Below, in pieces: positions 44,482 to 56,419 of a DNA stretch of 64,000 nt. Below the pieces are notes generated by a model. The model saw only the letters and a program-made list of their open reading frames with translations, did no database searches and was not told where the DNA came from. Location of the stretch: contig NW_012236531.1 in the NCBI RefSeq assembly GCF_000787575.1, positions 1,263,396 to 1,327,395 of the forward strand, given 5' to 3'. How positions within the stretch are numbered: the first letter of the stretch is position 1; each line of letters starts with the position of its first letter. The position numbers and the translations under genes were made by a program. This DNA is from Acytostelium subglobosum LB1. Its lineage: Eukaryota > Evosea > Eumycetozoa > Acytosteliales > Acytosteliaceae.

Positions 44482-47400
44482 ATGAATACCCAAGATCAAC
44501 AGCGACAACAAGAGCAGCATCAACAACAGCATCAACAGCATCAACAACAACAGCAACAGCAACAACAGAAGCAGTATGATACTTTGCTCACTAATTTGAT
44601 GCAGGAGTTTGAGAGGGAGGGACTGAAGGTCAATCAGAGGGTTTCCCGATCACATGCCACACTCACCTCGACGTCGGGCTCGCAGGGCGGCACTCCCACC
44701 TCGACGACGCCGCTGCAGGGCAGCTCACTCCTGTCTTCATACGACCCAAACACAGCTGGTGGAGCCAGTCCCTCGCTGCTGTCGCTCTCCACCTCGCTTC
44801 TCTCGCCACAGACCTCGCCCTGGATACTGGGCTACGCCATGGACGACATGGGCACTCACGACGAACTTGCCATCCTGCCAATGTACTTGGTGCCACTACA
44901 CCCATTTGTCGACCCGACTGCACTGGGTCTGCTGTTGCACTACTTCCGCCCGCTCACACACCTTGCGCCGACCGCCAGCACGGTCGAGGCCAGCATCCTG
45001 CTCTCCAAAGCCATCCACTCATTCTCCAACAAACACCGTCTGTTTGACCGCCTGTCGCTCAACATTGAGCAACTCGTCTGGATCATCTATCTCTTTGTGG
45101 ACTACCATCATCAATCACTCAATCAAACAATGACGCCCATTGCCCTCTCACCTCCCATGTTATCATCATCCTTTGGCGAACCAAACACAACCAACAGCAG
45201 CAGCATCAGTATAAGTAGCAGCAGCAGCCTGTCATCGTCTACGACACCCTCGACAAGGAAGGCGCACTTTGAGATCATAGACAGGCTGCTCGCACTGCAG
45301 ACACCCTTCACAAACAACGACGACGACCTATGCCACACACTGTTAAGCAAGCTGAACGCATCCAGCACGTACAACGACCTATCACAAGCATTCATCAGCA
45401 AGTCCGACTCGCTCAATCTGCTTCTAGAGTGGACGCTCGAGCTGGTCGGACTTGGCAGCAAGTACAGGCGCACGCTGTCCAACGAGTCGCCGCTGCTCGA
45501 GCACGTCAACCAGCTGGTCTACCGTCTCAAGACCGTGCTGTACAGGAGCTACAACCTGGTCAAGGTTGGCGCAATCGTTCCCTACTTAGTGGACCAGGCG
45601 CCGGCGTTCAATGGCTTCCTCCCCATCCCACATCACATGCTTCACTCAATCGTTCATGTACAGCGCCAGCCACAACAGGCGCAAACTCTGATGCAGGCAA
45701 AGAGTCGTCGACATCACGTGCGTTATGACAGTCAGTCACCGGCACTCAACAATCTGTTCGCACATGCCTGCTCAATGATGGCGATGGGCGGCATGACCCC
45801 GGGTTCGACGCCCGCGACTCCCTCGACCGTCCCCGAGCTGTGCGCCGTGTTGAAGAAGCGCCTGTACAAGGACTCGGCCATTCATTTGGACAATGTGGAG
45901 GTGATCACGATGGATGAGTTCAACAGACGACGAGAACAATATCAGCAACAACAACAACAGTCGACTCTGCGACAAAGCAATGTGGAGGAGTATGATGAGG
46001 CCGAGATGGCCAGCTTCGACCTGATCGCCAACGAGGACCTGATGCTGTTCTATGGCTACACTCTGGACGACTATGACTACGTATCGATCGATGTGCAGGT
46101 CTACAAGACGTTGGAGCAGCTAGAGCAGCTGGTCCAGGACGATAGCGAGATGGAGCGTGAGCGTCTGTTACAGGCAGCCAAGATCAGCATACTAAAGGAG
46201 CTGGGTGTCGGTGCCGCATCGATACGCGACGGCAACTACATCGAGATGTTGACACGTGACAAACCATTGGGCATCAATCTGTTGGAGATCACTCGTGTGG
46301 CCAAGCTGCGCGAGACTGAAGCGTACTTTTACGAGAGTGGACAATGCGCCACAATGATCAGCCAGCGCAACGAGCTGGAGGTGCTCGTGTCCACCAGCCA
46401 GACGATCCATCGCATCCTCGACGGCATCTCTTCGTTCCTTCAGAACGTATTCCTCTCTGTGAATGGCGAGGGCAGCATGCAGCTGCCTACGGAGCTCGAG
46501 CGATACTACAAGAACCATCAGTCCATCCTGGAGCGCTCGCTGCAGCAGATCATCCAGCACAAGAACAATCACTGCCGACTCGCCAACAAGACCGTGCAGT
46601 TTGTTCGCCCGTTGGACAGCATCTACAAGAAGTTTGAGCGGTGGCTGGTCGAGGGCGGCGTGCTCTTCCCCAAGTTGCAGATTGCCAACTTCTCCGATGG
46701 CACAGGGCGTGGCCTCGTCACAGCCAAGAAGGTCGAGGAGAATGAGTGCGTGATCAGTGTGCCGCGTCGCTTCCTCATCAATGTACAAGTGGCGCGTCAA
46801 CACGAAGTCCTTGGCAAGATATTTGAAGACTTCTCCGGACTCAACGACGACACCATCCTCTTCCTCTTTGTCATCTATGAGAAGGAGAACCCCAACTCCT
46901 TCTGGCGACCATTCTTTGACACACTCCCATCCTACTTCCCAACATCAATCCACTTTACGTAAGTGTCCTGGGATCATTCCAATCATAATCAATCATTCAA
47001 TCATACTAATGTCCAACATCACGAATAGACCAACCGAACTTCTCGAGCTGGAAGGCACCAACTTGTTTGCCGAGACTATACATGTCAAGGAACACTTGCA
47101 ATCAATCAGGGACATGCTGTTCCCAGAGCTGTCGGAGCAGTATCCAACGATATTCCCCGAGTCATTGTTCTCATGGGAGAACTTCTTGTGGGCTCGCTCA
47201 CTGTTTGATAGCCGCGCCATCCAGCTAAAGATCGATGGCAAGATTATGAATTGCCTGGTGCCCATGGCCGACATGGTCAACCATCACGTCACGGCTCAGA
47301 TCTCCCAGCGCCACTTTGATCAAGAGGCTGACGCCTTCAAGATGATATCATGCTGCAGCATTGGACCAAGCGCGCAGATCTACCTTCATTATGGGGCGCT

Positions 47401-48121
47401 ACAGAACTGGGAGCTGTCGCTGTACTATGGCTTCGTCATACCAAACAACTCGTATGAGAGCTTCCACATTGGCTTTGACTTGCCTGACGACGAGGACGGT
47501 GGACACACCACGCAGGCCAAGAAGCAGGTGCTCGCGGACAACTTGTTGAGCATCGACACACATTATCTCCGTCGCGATGGCATACCAAAGAAGGTACTGG
47601 CGGCGTTGCGCGTGGCCCTCATGACACCAGAGGAGCTGAACCCACACGTGGACATCTGGAATCCAATCTCGCGCCGCAACGAAGAGGCCGTGCTGCACAC
47701 GCTCTACTCGACTGCACTGATGCTCCTCAAACAGTTCACCTCGACGTGGGAGGAGGACAAGCAGCTATGCGAGCAGATGTCCTCGGACAACCCGCAACCA
47801 ATGCTGATCGCACGCGCTGGTGTACATGATGGCGACGACCATGAGGACAGTGACGACGAGGAGGAGCACGAGCACCAATCGACCGAGCAGATGAAGATCG
47901 TGCTGCAGTATCGTATCGATCAGAAGCTTATCTTGACGTCAACACTGGAAAAGGTCACAGAGATCATGAATGCAATGGACATTGAAGTGCCCAAGTCTCC
48001 CAGCGACTTCTCGGACGATGAACACGATGGAGACATGTATGAACATCATGATGACGATGAGTACTATAGCGACGACAACGAAGAAGATGATGATGATGGA
48101 AGTACAGGCGACAACATGTAA
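44482..48121 (+). CDS. SETD3/LSMT-type SET-domain protein with a 700-residue N-terminal extension, 1189 aa, 2 exons
   Basis: Exons 44482-46958 and 47029-48121. ATG at 44482 (MNTQDQQRQQEQ), followed by a poly-Q stretch and a long unrecognised region with conserved-looking blocks (WILGYAMDDMGTHDELAILP; TALGLLLHYFRPL; IEQLVWIIYLFVDY). From about residue 720 the class VII SET fold begins: WLVEGGVLFPKLQIANFSDG, GRGLVTAKKVEENECVISVP; exon 2 adds LFSWENFLWARSLFDSRAIQ, CLVPMADMVNHH and LHYGALQNWELSLYYGFVIP, then a Rubisco-LSMT-like substrate-binding region and an acidic tail. SETD3-type enzymes methylate His or Lys on non-histone proteins such as actin (family knowledge). It meets the GATA gene tail to tail with 15 bp between stop codons. 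The intron has a TGGGATCATTCCA variant. Confidence 0.87.
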
Positions 48122-48136
48122 ATGAATTGATTGTCT

Positions 48137-49112
48137 TTATTCATCATATGGTGAGGATGGATCACTGCTATCACAGCCACTACTCTGACTGCTATCACTA
48201 CTACTGATAAGGTTGGGTGCCTCTTGGTCAGCAGAGTTGGAGAGGGAGTCGTAGGTGACCAGGGACAGTGCGTTGGTGGCCATGGGATTGAACAATGGAG
48301 TGATGAAATTGCTTGGAGGACATTCACTCATCATATACAATGAAGAGTTGAAAGTCAGTGCCTGAGGATCAAAGTATACTTGAGGGAAGCAACTCTCATC
48401 CTCTGCCATGAATGATGGTACTACATAATTATTATTGTTGTTGTTGATGTAATTGTAGTTATTTACATTGTTGTTGATGTTGTTGTTGATGTTGTAGTAA
48501 TTGGTTTGTAAGTGGTTGTAGTAAGGTAGTAGAGGTTCAATACTCTGTGTTTGTGGACTTGATAGTGGCGATTCGGATGTAGAAGTTGTGGAGGTTGTGG
48601 AAGTGGTGGATGTCGAGGATGTCGCCAAAGGGGTAATTGAGGTCCTCGATTGTCTTCTTGTGGGCTTCCCTCCTTGTCCATCACACTCCTTTGTCCTTCT
48701 TGATCGTTTGGAAGGGACAGATGATTCTCCATATGGTGATGTAACTCCACTTGTCTTCATAGTCTTGGCATAGTTTAGACCACAGGCATTACACAATCTA
48801 AGTATAGAGTTAGGTTAGTTCTAATAATGCTCTACTATGGTTGATTGAGTACTTACGTAGCAGGACCATCTGGACCTCTTCTCCACTCTGGTGTATCCTT
48901 CACATGACATTTGTGACAGAACAAGTCTTTCTTTGGTATTAAAGGACTTCTCCTTTTATTAAACTTTATTATTAATTGATATAGTATATGTTAGTTAGGT
49001 GATCATATATCTCAATCAAAGTTATTATTATTATTATTATTAGTATACTCACACTAACATTCAAATCAGTCTTAATAGAAAGTGAGACGGATGATTTAAT
49101 ATCAACAGACAT
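48137..49112 (-). CDS. GATA-type zinc-finger transcription factor, 275 aa, 3 exons
   Basis: Minus-strand exons 49112-49053, 48963-48857 and 48797-48137. The zinc finger is split across exons 2 and 3: CHKCHVKDTPEWRRGPDGPA then TLCNACGLNYAKTMK, a C-X2-C-X18-C-X2-C finger as in plants and dictyostelids. A basic stretch follows (PSKRSRRTKE, PTRRQSRTS), then Thr/Ser-rich, Asn-rich and Ser/Asp-rich low-complexity regions that could be activation domains. The first donor is GTGAGT. Binds WGATAR sites (family knowledge). Starts 584 bp from a divergent membrane-protein gene. Confidence 0.9.
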
Positions 49113-49696
49113 GTCTATGTATTTGTTCAAGTATTACTCAATCAATAATAATATATTAATGAATCAATCAATCAATTAAGCAATCAATTATAGAGATAGA
49201 TAGTGATAGAGATAAGATGGGATGAGAGGTGAATGGTATACAGTTGGACGATGATCAAGTATAATGTGATTGATTAATCATTAATTGATTACACAATAAT
49301 TAATTATTATTATTATTAATTAGAGGGAACTAAAAAAGTGGCGGTAACTCCAGATGCATGTGAATAGCAATTAAGATGAATATTGATGGTTGACCAAGTA
49401 CTCATTAGGGGGCACCTTTCTTTCAAACTTAATTTAATAAGAAGTGAACTTGCTTTCCTTGAATCTGTAAATATAAAAAATAAAATAATAATATTAATAT
49501 TAATAATAAAATAGAATATTTTCTTATTTCCATTCTGGTCTTGGCTTGAAGTCCTGAATTCAAGGAGTTTCATTTTTTTGTGAAAATGGTGAAAAATGGC
49601 AGTTGGGTGGAAGATTGATTGAGTGTCTCGTTTTATTTAGCAACATTCATTTAAATATACATAAAGATAGATAGATATATAGATATATAGATAGAG
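49113..49696. promoter_or_regulatory. Divergent promoter region between GATA gene and membrane-protein gene
   Basis: Strongly AT-rich with TTA/AAT runs at 49300-49320 and 49485-49510, and a TATAGATAGATA tract just before 49697 that contains several GATA tetranucleotides. A patch at about 49322-49450 is less AT-rich. No ORF supported. GATA sites beside a GATA gene would allow self-regulation, but that is only inference. Confidence 0.4.
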
Positions 49697-50833
49697 ATGG
49701 ATAACGAGATTAAATATTTAAGTAGTAGTCTGGTGGATGTTGATGATATAGGTATCGATGTTTACATTCAACAACAACAACAACTACAGAATGAACAACA
49801 AGACAATAATAAGACATCAGATGACAAGTCACAGATTGATCCACAAAAGATAGTTGATACATTCATCAAGACATTGGTCGACGTGTTCAAGGACTGCATC
49901 GAGAGAATTGATAATGGCACTGCAAAGGACGCCATCGACCTCTTCCAGCCATACATCGATCAGCAGCAGTTCACCATGCTGCGCGATATGTCTACAAAGA
50001 TCTGTGGCGACGCTGCCGCCCAGCTCGACGGCAACGAGATGCAGATTGCCGCGCTCGACTCTTACTTGCGTCCAGTTGGCGCTGCCGCTCGCTTCACACC
50101 ATTGCGCGCCGCCAACAAGACCAAGCAGGGCGCACCCACCAACGCCGTCTCTGGCAACAAGGCCGCCTCGTATCAATCGAGCTCGCCACAGGCTGGCGCC
50201 ATGGGTGGTGCCGCACCCGCGCGTCGCAGTCGCGAGACCAAGGAGGGCTTCCCCCTGAACTGGGGCTCAATCATTGCGATGGCCGCCAACATCAACCTCG
50301 ATCAGATCAAGTCCATGATGAACGTGCTCATCATGATCCTCACGCACACGCCCATCCCCGTCATACTGCGTGAGCTCCATCGCTTCCGCATGATCACCTC
50401 TGTCTTCTTCGACCTGGTCTATGCCATCTACCGTGGAGACATCCGTGAGATTGGTTCACTACTAATCATTACAATCATTAGCGTTCTCTCCTTCATGAAC
50501 AAGNAAGGATAAAACANTTGACAACAGGTATGTATTTACTTAATTAGGTTATGCATTGCGCAATTCTAGACCCAAGGGTCACATGGTTTATGTGTGGGTT
50601 ACTAACATGCGCCTCAATCAATCAACTCAATCAACTCAACTCAATGTACACACACAGCGGTCTCTGTCACCAAATACATTCACAGCTTTGGCAACAAGAA
50701 GAGGTTCGGATTCCTTAGATTGACAACACTGATCCTCTACCTGTCATACCTCTACAAAATAATCAATCCACCTCCAATGACTCCATCGGACCTTATCCAA
50801 TTCTGTAAAGCATACCTGGCCTCCAAGTTATAA
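49697..50833 (+). CDS. Unrecognised membrane-associated protein, 334 aa, 2 exons, two stray N bases
   Basis: Exons 49697-50527 and 50658-50833, in frame only if the Ns at 50504 and 50517 are ignored. N-terminus acidic with poly-Q; then a conserved-looking helical block (IVDTFIKTLVDVFKDCIERI, DGNEMQIAALDSYLRPV), a basic Ser/Ala linker, and a hydrophobic C-terminal half: NVLIMILTHTPIPVILREL, FFDLVYAIYRGDIREIGSLL, IITIISVLSFMNKKDK and, in exon 2, FLRLTTLILYLSYLYKII. Probably two or three membrane segments, no signal peptide. I do not recognise the family. Confidence 0.78.
50504..50517. other. Two ambiguous bases (50504 and 50517) that each add one base to an exon
   Basis: Dropping both gives FMNKKDKTLTT leading straight to the donor in the right phase. 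Keeping either gives a stop. Confidence 0.85.
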
Positions 50834-51701
50834 GCCATCAATCATTCAAACCAATCAACCATCCTACCAACCCAACCCAACAAACTCTATTCATCTTATC
50901 ACTTCATTCATTCATTCATTCATTCAAATATTGTAATGTGTGGACCAACTCTATCATTTATATATAAATAAATAGCCCCCCTACTACTACTACTACTTAC
51001 TTACTTACTTACTACACAAGTATTGTCCACAACTATGATCATTAAATCAATCAATCAATCAGATATATGACATACACAGACACACACGCACACACAGATG
51101 TGTCGACTGAGATACATACAGGGAACAGAATTGGAGATCTCGAGATGAAGGGGGTGTTTTTGGGGGGTAATGGAAGCGATGCACCTCCAACACCTTCTTG
51201 TTGTTTATTGCTTCATCATTAACATCAATCAAACATTATTATTATCATGTACATGTACATAGACCAACAACATATAATAACATATTATAACATATAACAT
51301 ATATAATTCATCATCATCAGTCTCATCAATACTTTGTTATTGTAACACTTGAGAGAGGTACAACAAACACAGTATGTATGTATGAATGAATCACCTGATC
51401 ACTACCCTAGGGATGATGATGATGATGGATGATGAGGATGAGGTGGAGCATGGGTGGAGCGGGCTTGGAACTCGACAGACACACATCACTCCCTGCAGAA
51501 CGAGGAATAATAATGATTGAATGATTGGACATTGATTGATTGATTTGTTATTGACATAGTACTTCTTACTTTATATTATCTTGTTTAGCCAACAGGGTAT
51601 TACATTAGAGGAACAACACATCTTTGATCAATCACTATATTGTACATTTCAATCAAACAAATATATAATCAATCAAACAGAATAATAAGAATTGGAAGAA
51701 T
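50834..51701. other. Long intergenic region with simple repeats
   Basis: ATTC repeat at 50906-50925, CTA/CTTA repeats (50983-51015), CACA tract (51075-51100), AT-rich DNA with CATATAA repeats at 51270-51305, and a GATGAT stretch near 51415-51450. GC-richer patches at 51110-51200 and 51430-51500 have no ORF. Confidence 0.5.
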
Positions 51702-54700
51702 ATGGTTGCCAAGAGTAAAGAGAACTTATTAAAATGGTGCCAGGACACTGTTAAGCAGTATGGCAATAAGGTGGTACAGATAGATGACTTCTCAGTTAGT
51801 TGGAAGGATGGCTCAGCATTCGTGGCAATCACACATGCAGTGTTCCCAGATGAATTCAATCTCGATCAGATGTTGGCCAAAGAACAATACGAGCGTCTCA
51901 AGTCTGTGTTCAACTTCATCGAGGACAAGGGCATCGTTGGACGTCTGCTCGAGCCCGAGGACTTTGTTGGCGACGTCGTGCCCGAGAAGATCACCGTCGA
52001 GACATACATCTCCTGCATCTTCCACTTTCAAAAGAAGAAGCTGGGCGATGATCAGCTGGACGCACAGCTCAAGTCACTTTTGGAGAACATCAACAATGTC
52101 GACACGACATCAGAGGACAGCTCTGCCGCGGGGTGGAGTCTACAGACGATGGACAAAGAGATCGAGGCATTGAACAGCAAGATGAAGATGTGGAACGAGA
52201 GCCAGAAGGTCGTGGAGAAGCGCAGGAATGAGAGTGCACAATCCAAGGAGATCCTAAACAACCTCGAGAAGATCATGCTCAACATTGAGCAGGAGCTCAT
52301 TGAGAACGAATCATCATCGGTAAGTCAGTCGGTCCAGTGCACTGGTGGTGCATGATCAATCATTCACTCATTCCAATGATTCAATCATTGGAACAATTCC
52401 AATCACTTGATCAATCAATCAATCATTGGAACAATCCCACAACTCATTCAATCACTCAATCAATCAAATAATGACTGGAATCATTCCAATCACACATTGA
52501 TCATTCACTAACATGTTACCGACACACAAACAGAGGAGATTCAGAGAGGAGATTGAAAAGAGAGAACAGGATATCAAGAATAAGATTGAACGAGAGAAGG
52601 AACAGTTTGATAATCACATCAGCGAGTTGCAAAAGAAGATCGAGGCATTGAAGGCCAATACAAAGGAACAAGAGGAGTTGAAACAAAAGTTGGAAGCACA
52701 GAAGAAGGCCAAGGATGACCTGTTGCGAAAGAGACGCGAGATTGAGGAGGAGACTGCACAGCTGAAGCAAAGACTGCTCGATGAGGAGAAGGCCAAGCTG
52801 GCGCTACAGGACTCAATGAAGAAGATCGAGGAGGAGAAGGAGCTGGCCAAGGCCAAGCACAAGGAGGAGGTCAAGAAGCTCCGAGAGGAGCTCAACAACT
52901 CGCACGCCAAGACCGAGGAGATGGAGCGTGAGCTGAGGAACGAGCTGCTGACCAAGGGCGACCTGATCGCCAGCGAGAAGAAGCTCAAGTTCACCGTGAG
53001 CGACATTGGCCGCTCGATTGACCTGGAGCTCAAGGAGAAGGCAGAGATACAAAAGACCAAGGAGAAGCTCACCTTCTCCCTGAAGAAGGCCATCATGACG
53101 CTGGACGAGGAGACCCAAACCTACAATCTGCGCGACAAGTCCAAGAAGGAGATCGAGGCCGAGAAGAACAAGCTGCGGGCCGAGCGCGAGGCTGAGCACA
53201 TGGCCAAGATCCAGGCCGAGAAGGAGAAGCGTATCGCTCAGAATGAGTACGAGGACAAGAATCAGATCCTTGACGTGGAGCTGGTGCGTGTGCGCGATGC
53301 CAAGTTCCTGAACAAGGACCTGGAGAGGAAGATTGAGGAGACCACCAACGAGATTGAAGACGAGCGCGACCGCATGGAGAAGCTGCTGATCTACCATGAC
53401 GAGAAGTTCTCGAGCACCCGTGACCGCCTGGCCAAGAAGCACGAGAACGTGCTCAAAAAGATCGAGGAGTCCAAGCAGCAGATGGCCAAGAAGAAACAGG
53501 AGGCCACCGAGTCGATTGTCAAGGAGCGCGACACACGCGCCTCGTTGGAAAACGAGAAGATCCAGCTCGTGGCAAAGGATGGCGAACTCAGCGATCAGTG
53601 GATGTCCGAAAAGAAGGAGCGAAAGCAGGCGATGAAGGCCAACAGAAGTCTGGAGGACGAACTCAACAGGGCGCGCCAGTTCTTGGATCTCGAGAACAAG
53701 GGTCGCGCCAGCAGGGAGAAGTTCAAGTCCAAGCTGGAGCAGGATGCCAAGGGTCTGCAGAGCGCCATCTCGGGCGAGCAGACAAAGAGGTCCCAGCTCG
53801 AGGAGAAGAAGACCGCGCTGGAGAAGGACCAGGAGGCGCTGGCCAAGAAGCTGAGCAAGGCCAAGAAGCAAACCGAGGAGCTCGAGGAGGCAAGACAGCA
53901 GCGCAAGTCCAAGTCGTCAGACATTGACAAGAAGATCATTGAAGTCAACGCCACACGACTTGAAGCTGAGACCAACATGGACATCAAGATCCTGCAAAAG
54001 GTCTCAGAGTACCAGGTGGAGATGCGCGAGAAGAAGAAGCTGCTGGAGGAACAGAACATGCAGCTCAACACCAAGGCCTACCTGGCCGCACAGAAGTTGC
54101 GCGAGCGCTCCGAGGAGCTTGCCCAACTTGACGAAAAGAAGGCCGAAGAGGAGCGACAGCTCAAGGACACGACGGCCAAGCTGGAAGAGATCGTGCTCGA
54201 GAAGGAGGCCACAGAGATCAAGAGGAAGAAACTGGAGGAGGACGTCAAGAAGGCCATGTCGGCCGGCGAGCAGGAGAAGAATGAGCACGCCGACAAGAAG
54301 CAATCGGTCGAGGAGATGAGGAAGGAGATTGAGTTGTTGCAGCAACGCCAGATCGCCGAGGAGAGCGAAGCGATCATGTACGAAAAGCAGGCAAAGATAC
54401 TGGCCGACGAGCTGGCGGAGCACGAGCGCCAACTCAAGGAGAGAGCCGACGCGCTGGAGATGGAGAAGGCCGAGGCCGACCGACGCCTGAAGAAGGACCT
54501 GCGTCGTCTGGAGAAGGAGATGGCCATCGAGCAGAGCGAACTCAAGCAGGAGCTGTTGGACGACCACAAAGAGAAACTACAATCAATCGAGAGCAAGTTC
54601 AACCGACAACAACGTCTTCTCGAGGAGGAGTATGGCGACCTCTCTGCCGAGTTGTCCTTCATGAGGAACAATGGCGCCAGCACAGTTGGTGCCAGCAATA

Positions 54701-54741
54701 CCAATACCAATGGCAACAGCACAACACCTACCAGTGTGTAG
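51702..54741 (+). CDS. Calponin-homology (CH) plus long coiled-coil cytoskeletal protein, 941 aa, 2 exons
   Basis: Exons 51702-52319 and 52534-54741. Residues 1-110 form a single CH-type domain (NLLKWCQDTVKQYGNKVVQI, FSVSWKDGSAFVAITHAVFP, YERLKSVFNFIEDKGIVGRL, ETYISCIFHFQKKK). The remaining ~800 residues are almost pure Lys/Glu/Gln/Leu coiled coil. The end is Asn/Thr-rich. The layout suits an actin- or microtubule-linked rod, like cortexillin/filament-type or CLAMP-type proteins, but the match to a named protein is not made. The intron (214 nt) is the most repetitive in the window and carries TGGAATCATTCCA plus variants. Many antisense and shifted frames stay open across the coiled coil and are shadows. 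Confidence 0.85.
52476..52488. repeat. TGGAATCATTCCA palindrome in the intron of the CH/coiled-coil gene
   Basis: Exact copy; the same intron carries TGGAACAATTCCA at 52389-52401 and a further variant near 52425. Confidence 0.9.
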
Positions 54742-55982
54742 CTTAACCCAAAACAACTTGTAATAATAATAATAACTCCCAAATCCAAACAACCCGTCCA
54801 TTCCAGTCTCGTCCAGTCCTGTTCAGTCCGATGGATTGTGATGAACACATGACTTAACTTCCAATGTTAGCAGCACTACAGCAATGATCGTTTAAACGAT
54901 TTAGCGATGGGGTGTTGAACATCCATCCATTCATCCAATCAGACGACTGTTTGCATCGAGTGGTTGAATAGGTCCAAACAGTTGAGGGGGNTTCGAACTT
55001 GTATGTTTGATGGCCCCAAGACATGGAATGGGCGTGTTCAAGAAGGACCGGCTTCAACAAGTCCAGCCAATCATCCTTTGACTTTTAGTGTAAACAATGT
55101 GTTATGGGCGGACTATTCTACACTACATCAGAGATGCTGGAAATACCCATTAACCAATCGAAGATCAGATGTGTGTGGATGGCTGGATGTGCGAGTCGTG
55201 TCATTTAAATAATTAATCAGTATGATCATGTGGAGTGTGGCTGTTGAGATCATGGGATGAATAAGAATGGTTGCCCTACCCAGGAAGACGAGGCGGGCTT
55301 TTCTAAACAGTCCACACCACAAACTACCATACCCATTCCACACCGTTTAGTCCATCTGGCCATAGTTAATTATTACGATACATCTCATGCAAGTATGTGA
55401 GATATACAGAGTTGGGTGTGATTTGAACAACATCAAAATCTGGGAGGCGTGTGTGAATGAAGGCAGAGAAGCCCGCGTGCGGCTTTAAATATCTTCTTGG
55501 CTTGAAGTTTGACGCTTGGATCACTTTAAAAAAATAGGCCCAAAACCAGTGTGAAGGCCCGGCTTCTTTCCTTGGACTTGCGAGCCCATTGGCCTTCTGA
55601 TTTTTTTTCATATGTCGATGATCGATTGATCCATTGCTCATCACTTTGATAATTAATGGAATGTTATTGTTGTTGCTGTTGTTGCTGTTGTGGATGTTGA
55701 TGATGTTTGAGGTGGAGGTGGTGTGAATCCAACGCAATGGTTGTGCAACAGTTCATGTTATCACATACTTGTGAGCTGAGTTATGATCTGAGAACATACT
55801 TGCAACTCTTTGATCCATCCCATCCCGCCTCCTCACTCATCATTCATTCATTCATACATCTTACTTATTTTCTCGTTGTTGACACCTACCAACAACAAAA
55901 ACAGCATACCTTGTTGCAACAGATACAATTATATAATAATTATATATTATATTATATACTTATATATACTTTATAAAATAGA
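54742..55982. other. Longest gene-free stretch (1.24 kb), partly GC-richer, with one N
   Basis: No supported gene. 54990-55130 and 55440-55610 are less AT-rich than normal intergenic DNA. An N lies at 54991. A palindrome CGTTTAAACG is at about 54888. On the minus strand an open frame (55366-55737) contains phrases such as HWFWAYFFKVIQASNFKPRR, without known family. The end (55910-55982) is TATA-rich promoter for the next gene. It could hold a gene relict or an ncRNA; I cannot decide. Confidence 0.45.
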
Positions 55983-56385
55983 ATGACATCATTGTTTTCT
56001 ATTCTTGATCTCCTGACATCGAGGCTCAGGTCAGACTCGCAGAATGAACAAGATGGACAAGTCAATGAAGATGGTGACTTGTCCGAGTCAAACAGCAGCG
56101 AACCACATTCACAGCCTCGATCAACAAGGTCAATGACCGAAGTTACACCACCAACACCTGTACAATTAGACTATCTCAATAATAACAATAATAATCAAAC
56201 AGATAATAATAATAATAATAATAAACCAAGTAAGAAACAAACTAGACAGAATAGATCACGTACAATTGCAGAACCACATCCATCTGGAACTGTTCCAAAC
56301 TTCCAATTCCATCCAACCACATCCACATCATCAACCACATCCACAAATACCAGCGTATCAACTTCGATCACTGTAACACCATCGG

Positions 56386-56419
<34 letters not shown>

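Noticed and set aside
49316-49573. 85-codon minus-strand ORF
   Set aside because: Ile/Phe-rich AT-driven frame with no start support or family resemblance.
54985-55005. TTCGAAC next to an N, like a tRNA B-box
   Set aside because: No A-box at proper distance and no acceptor stem.
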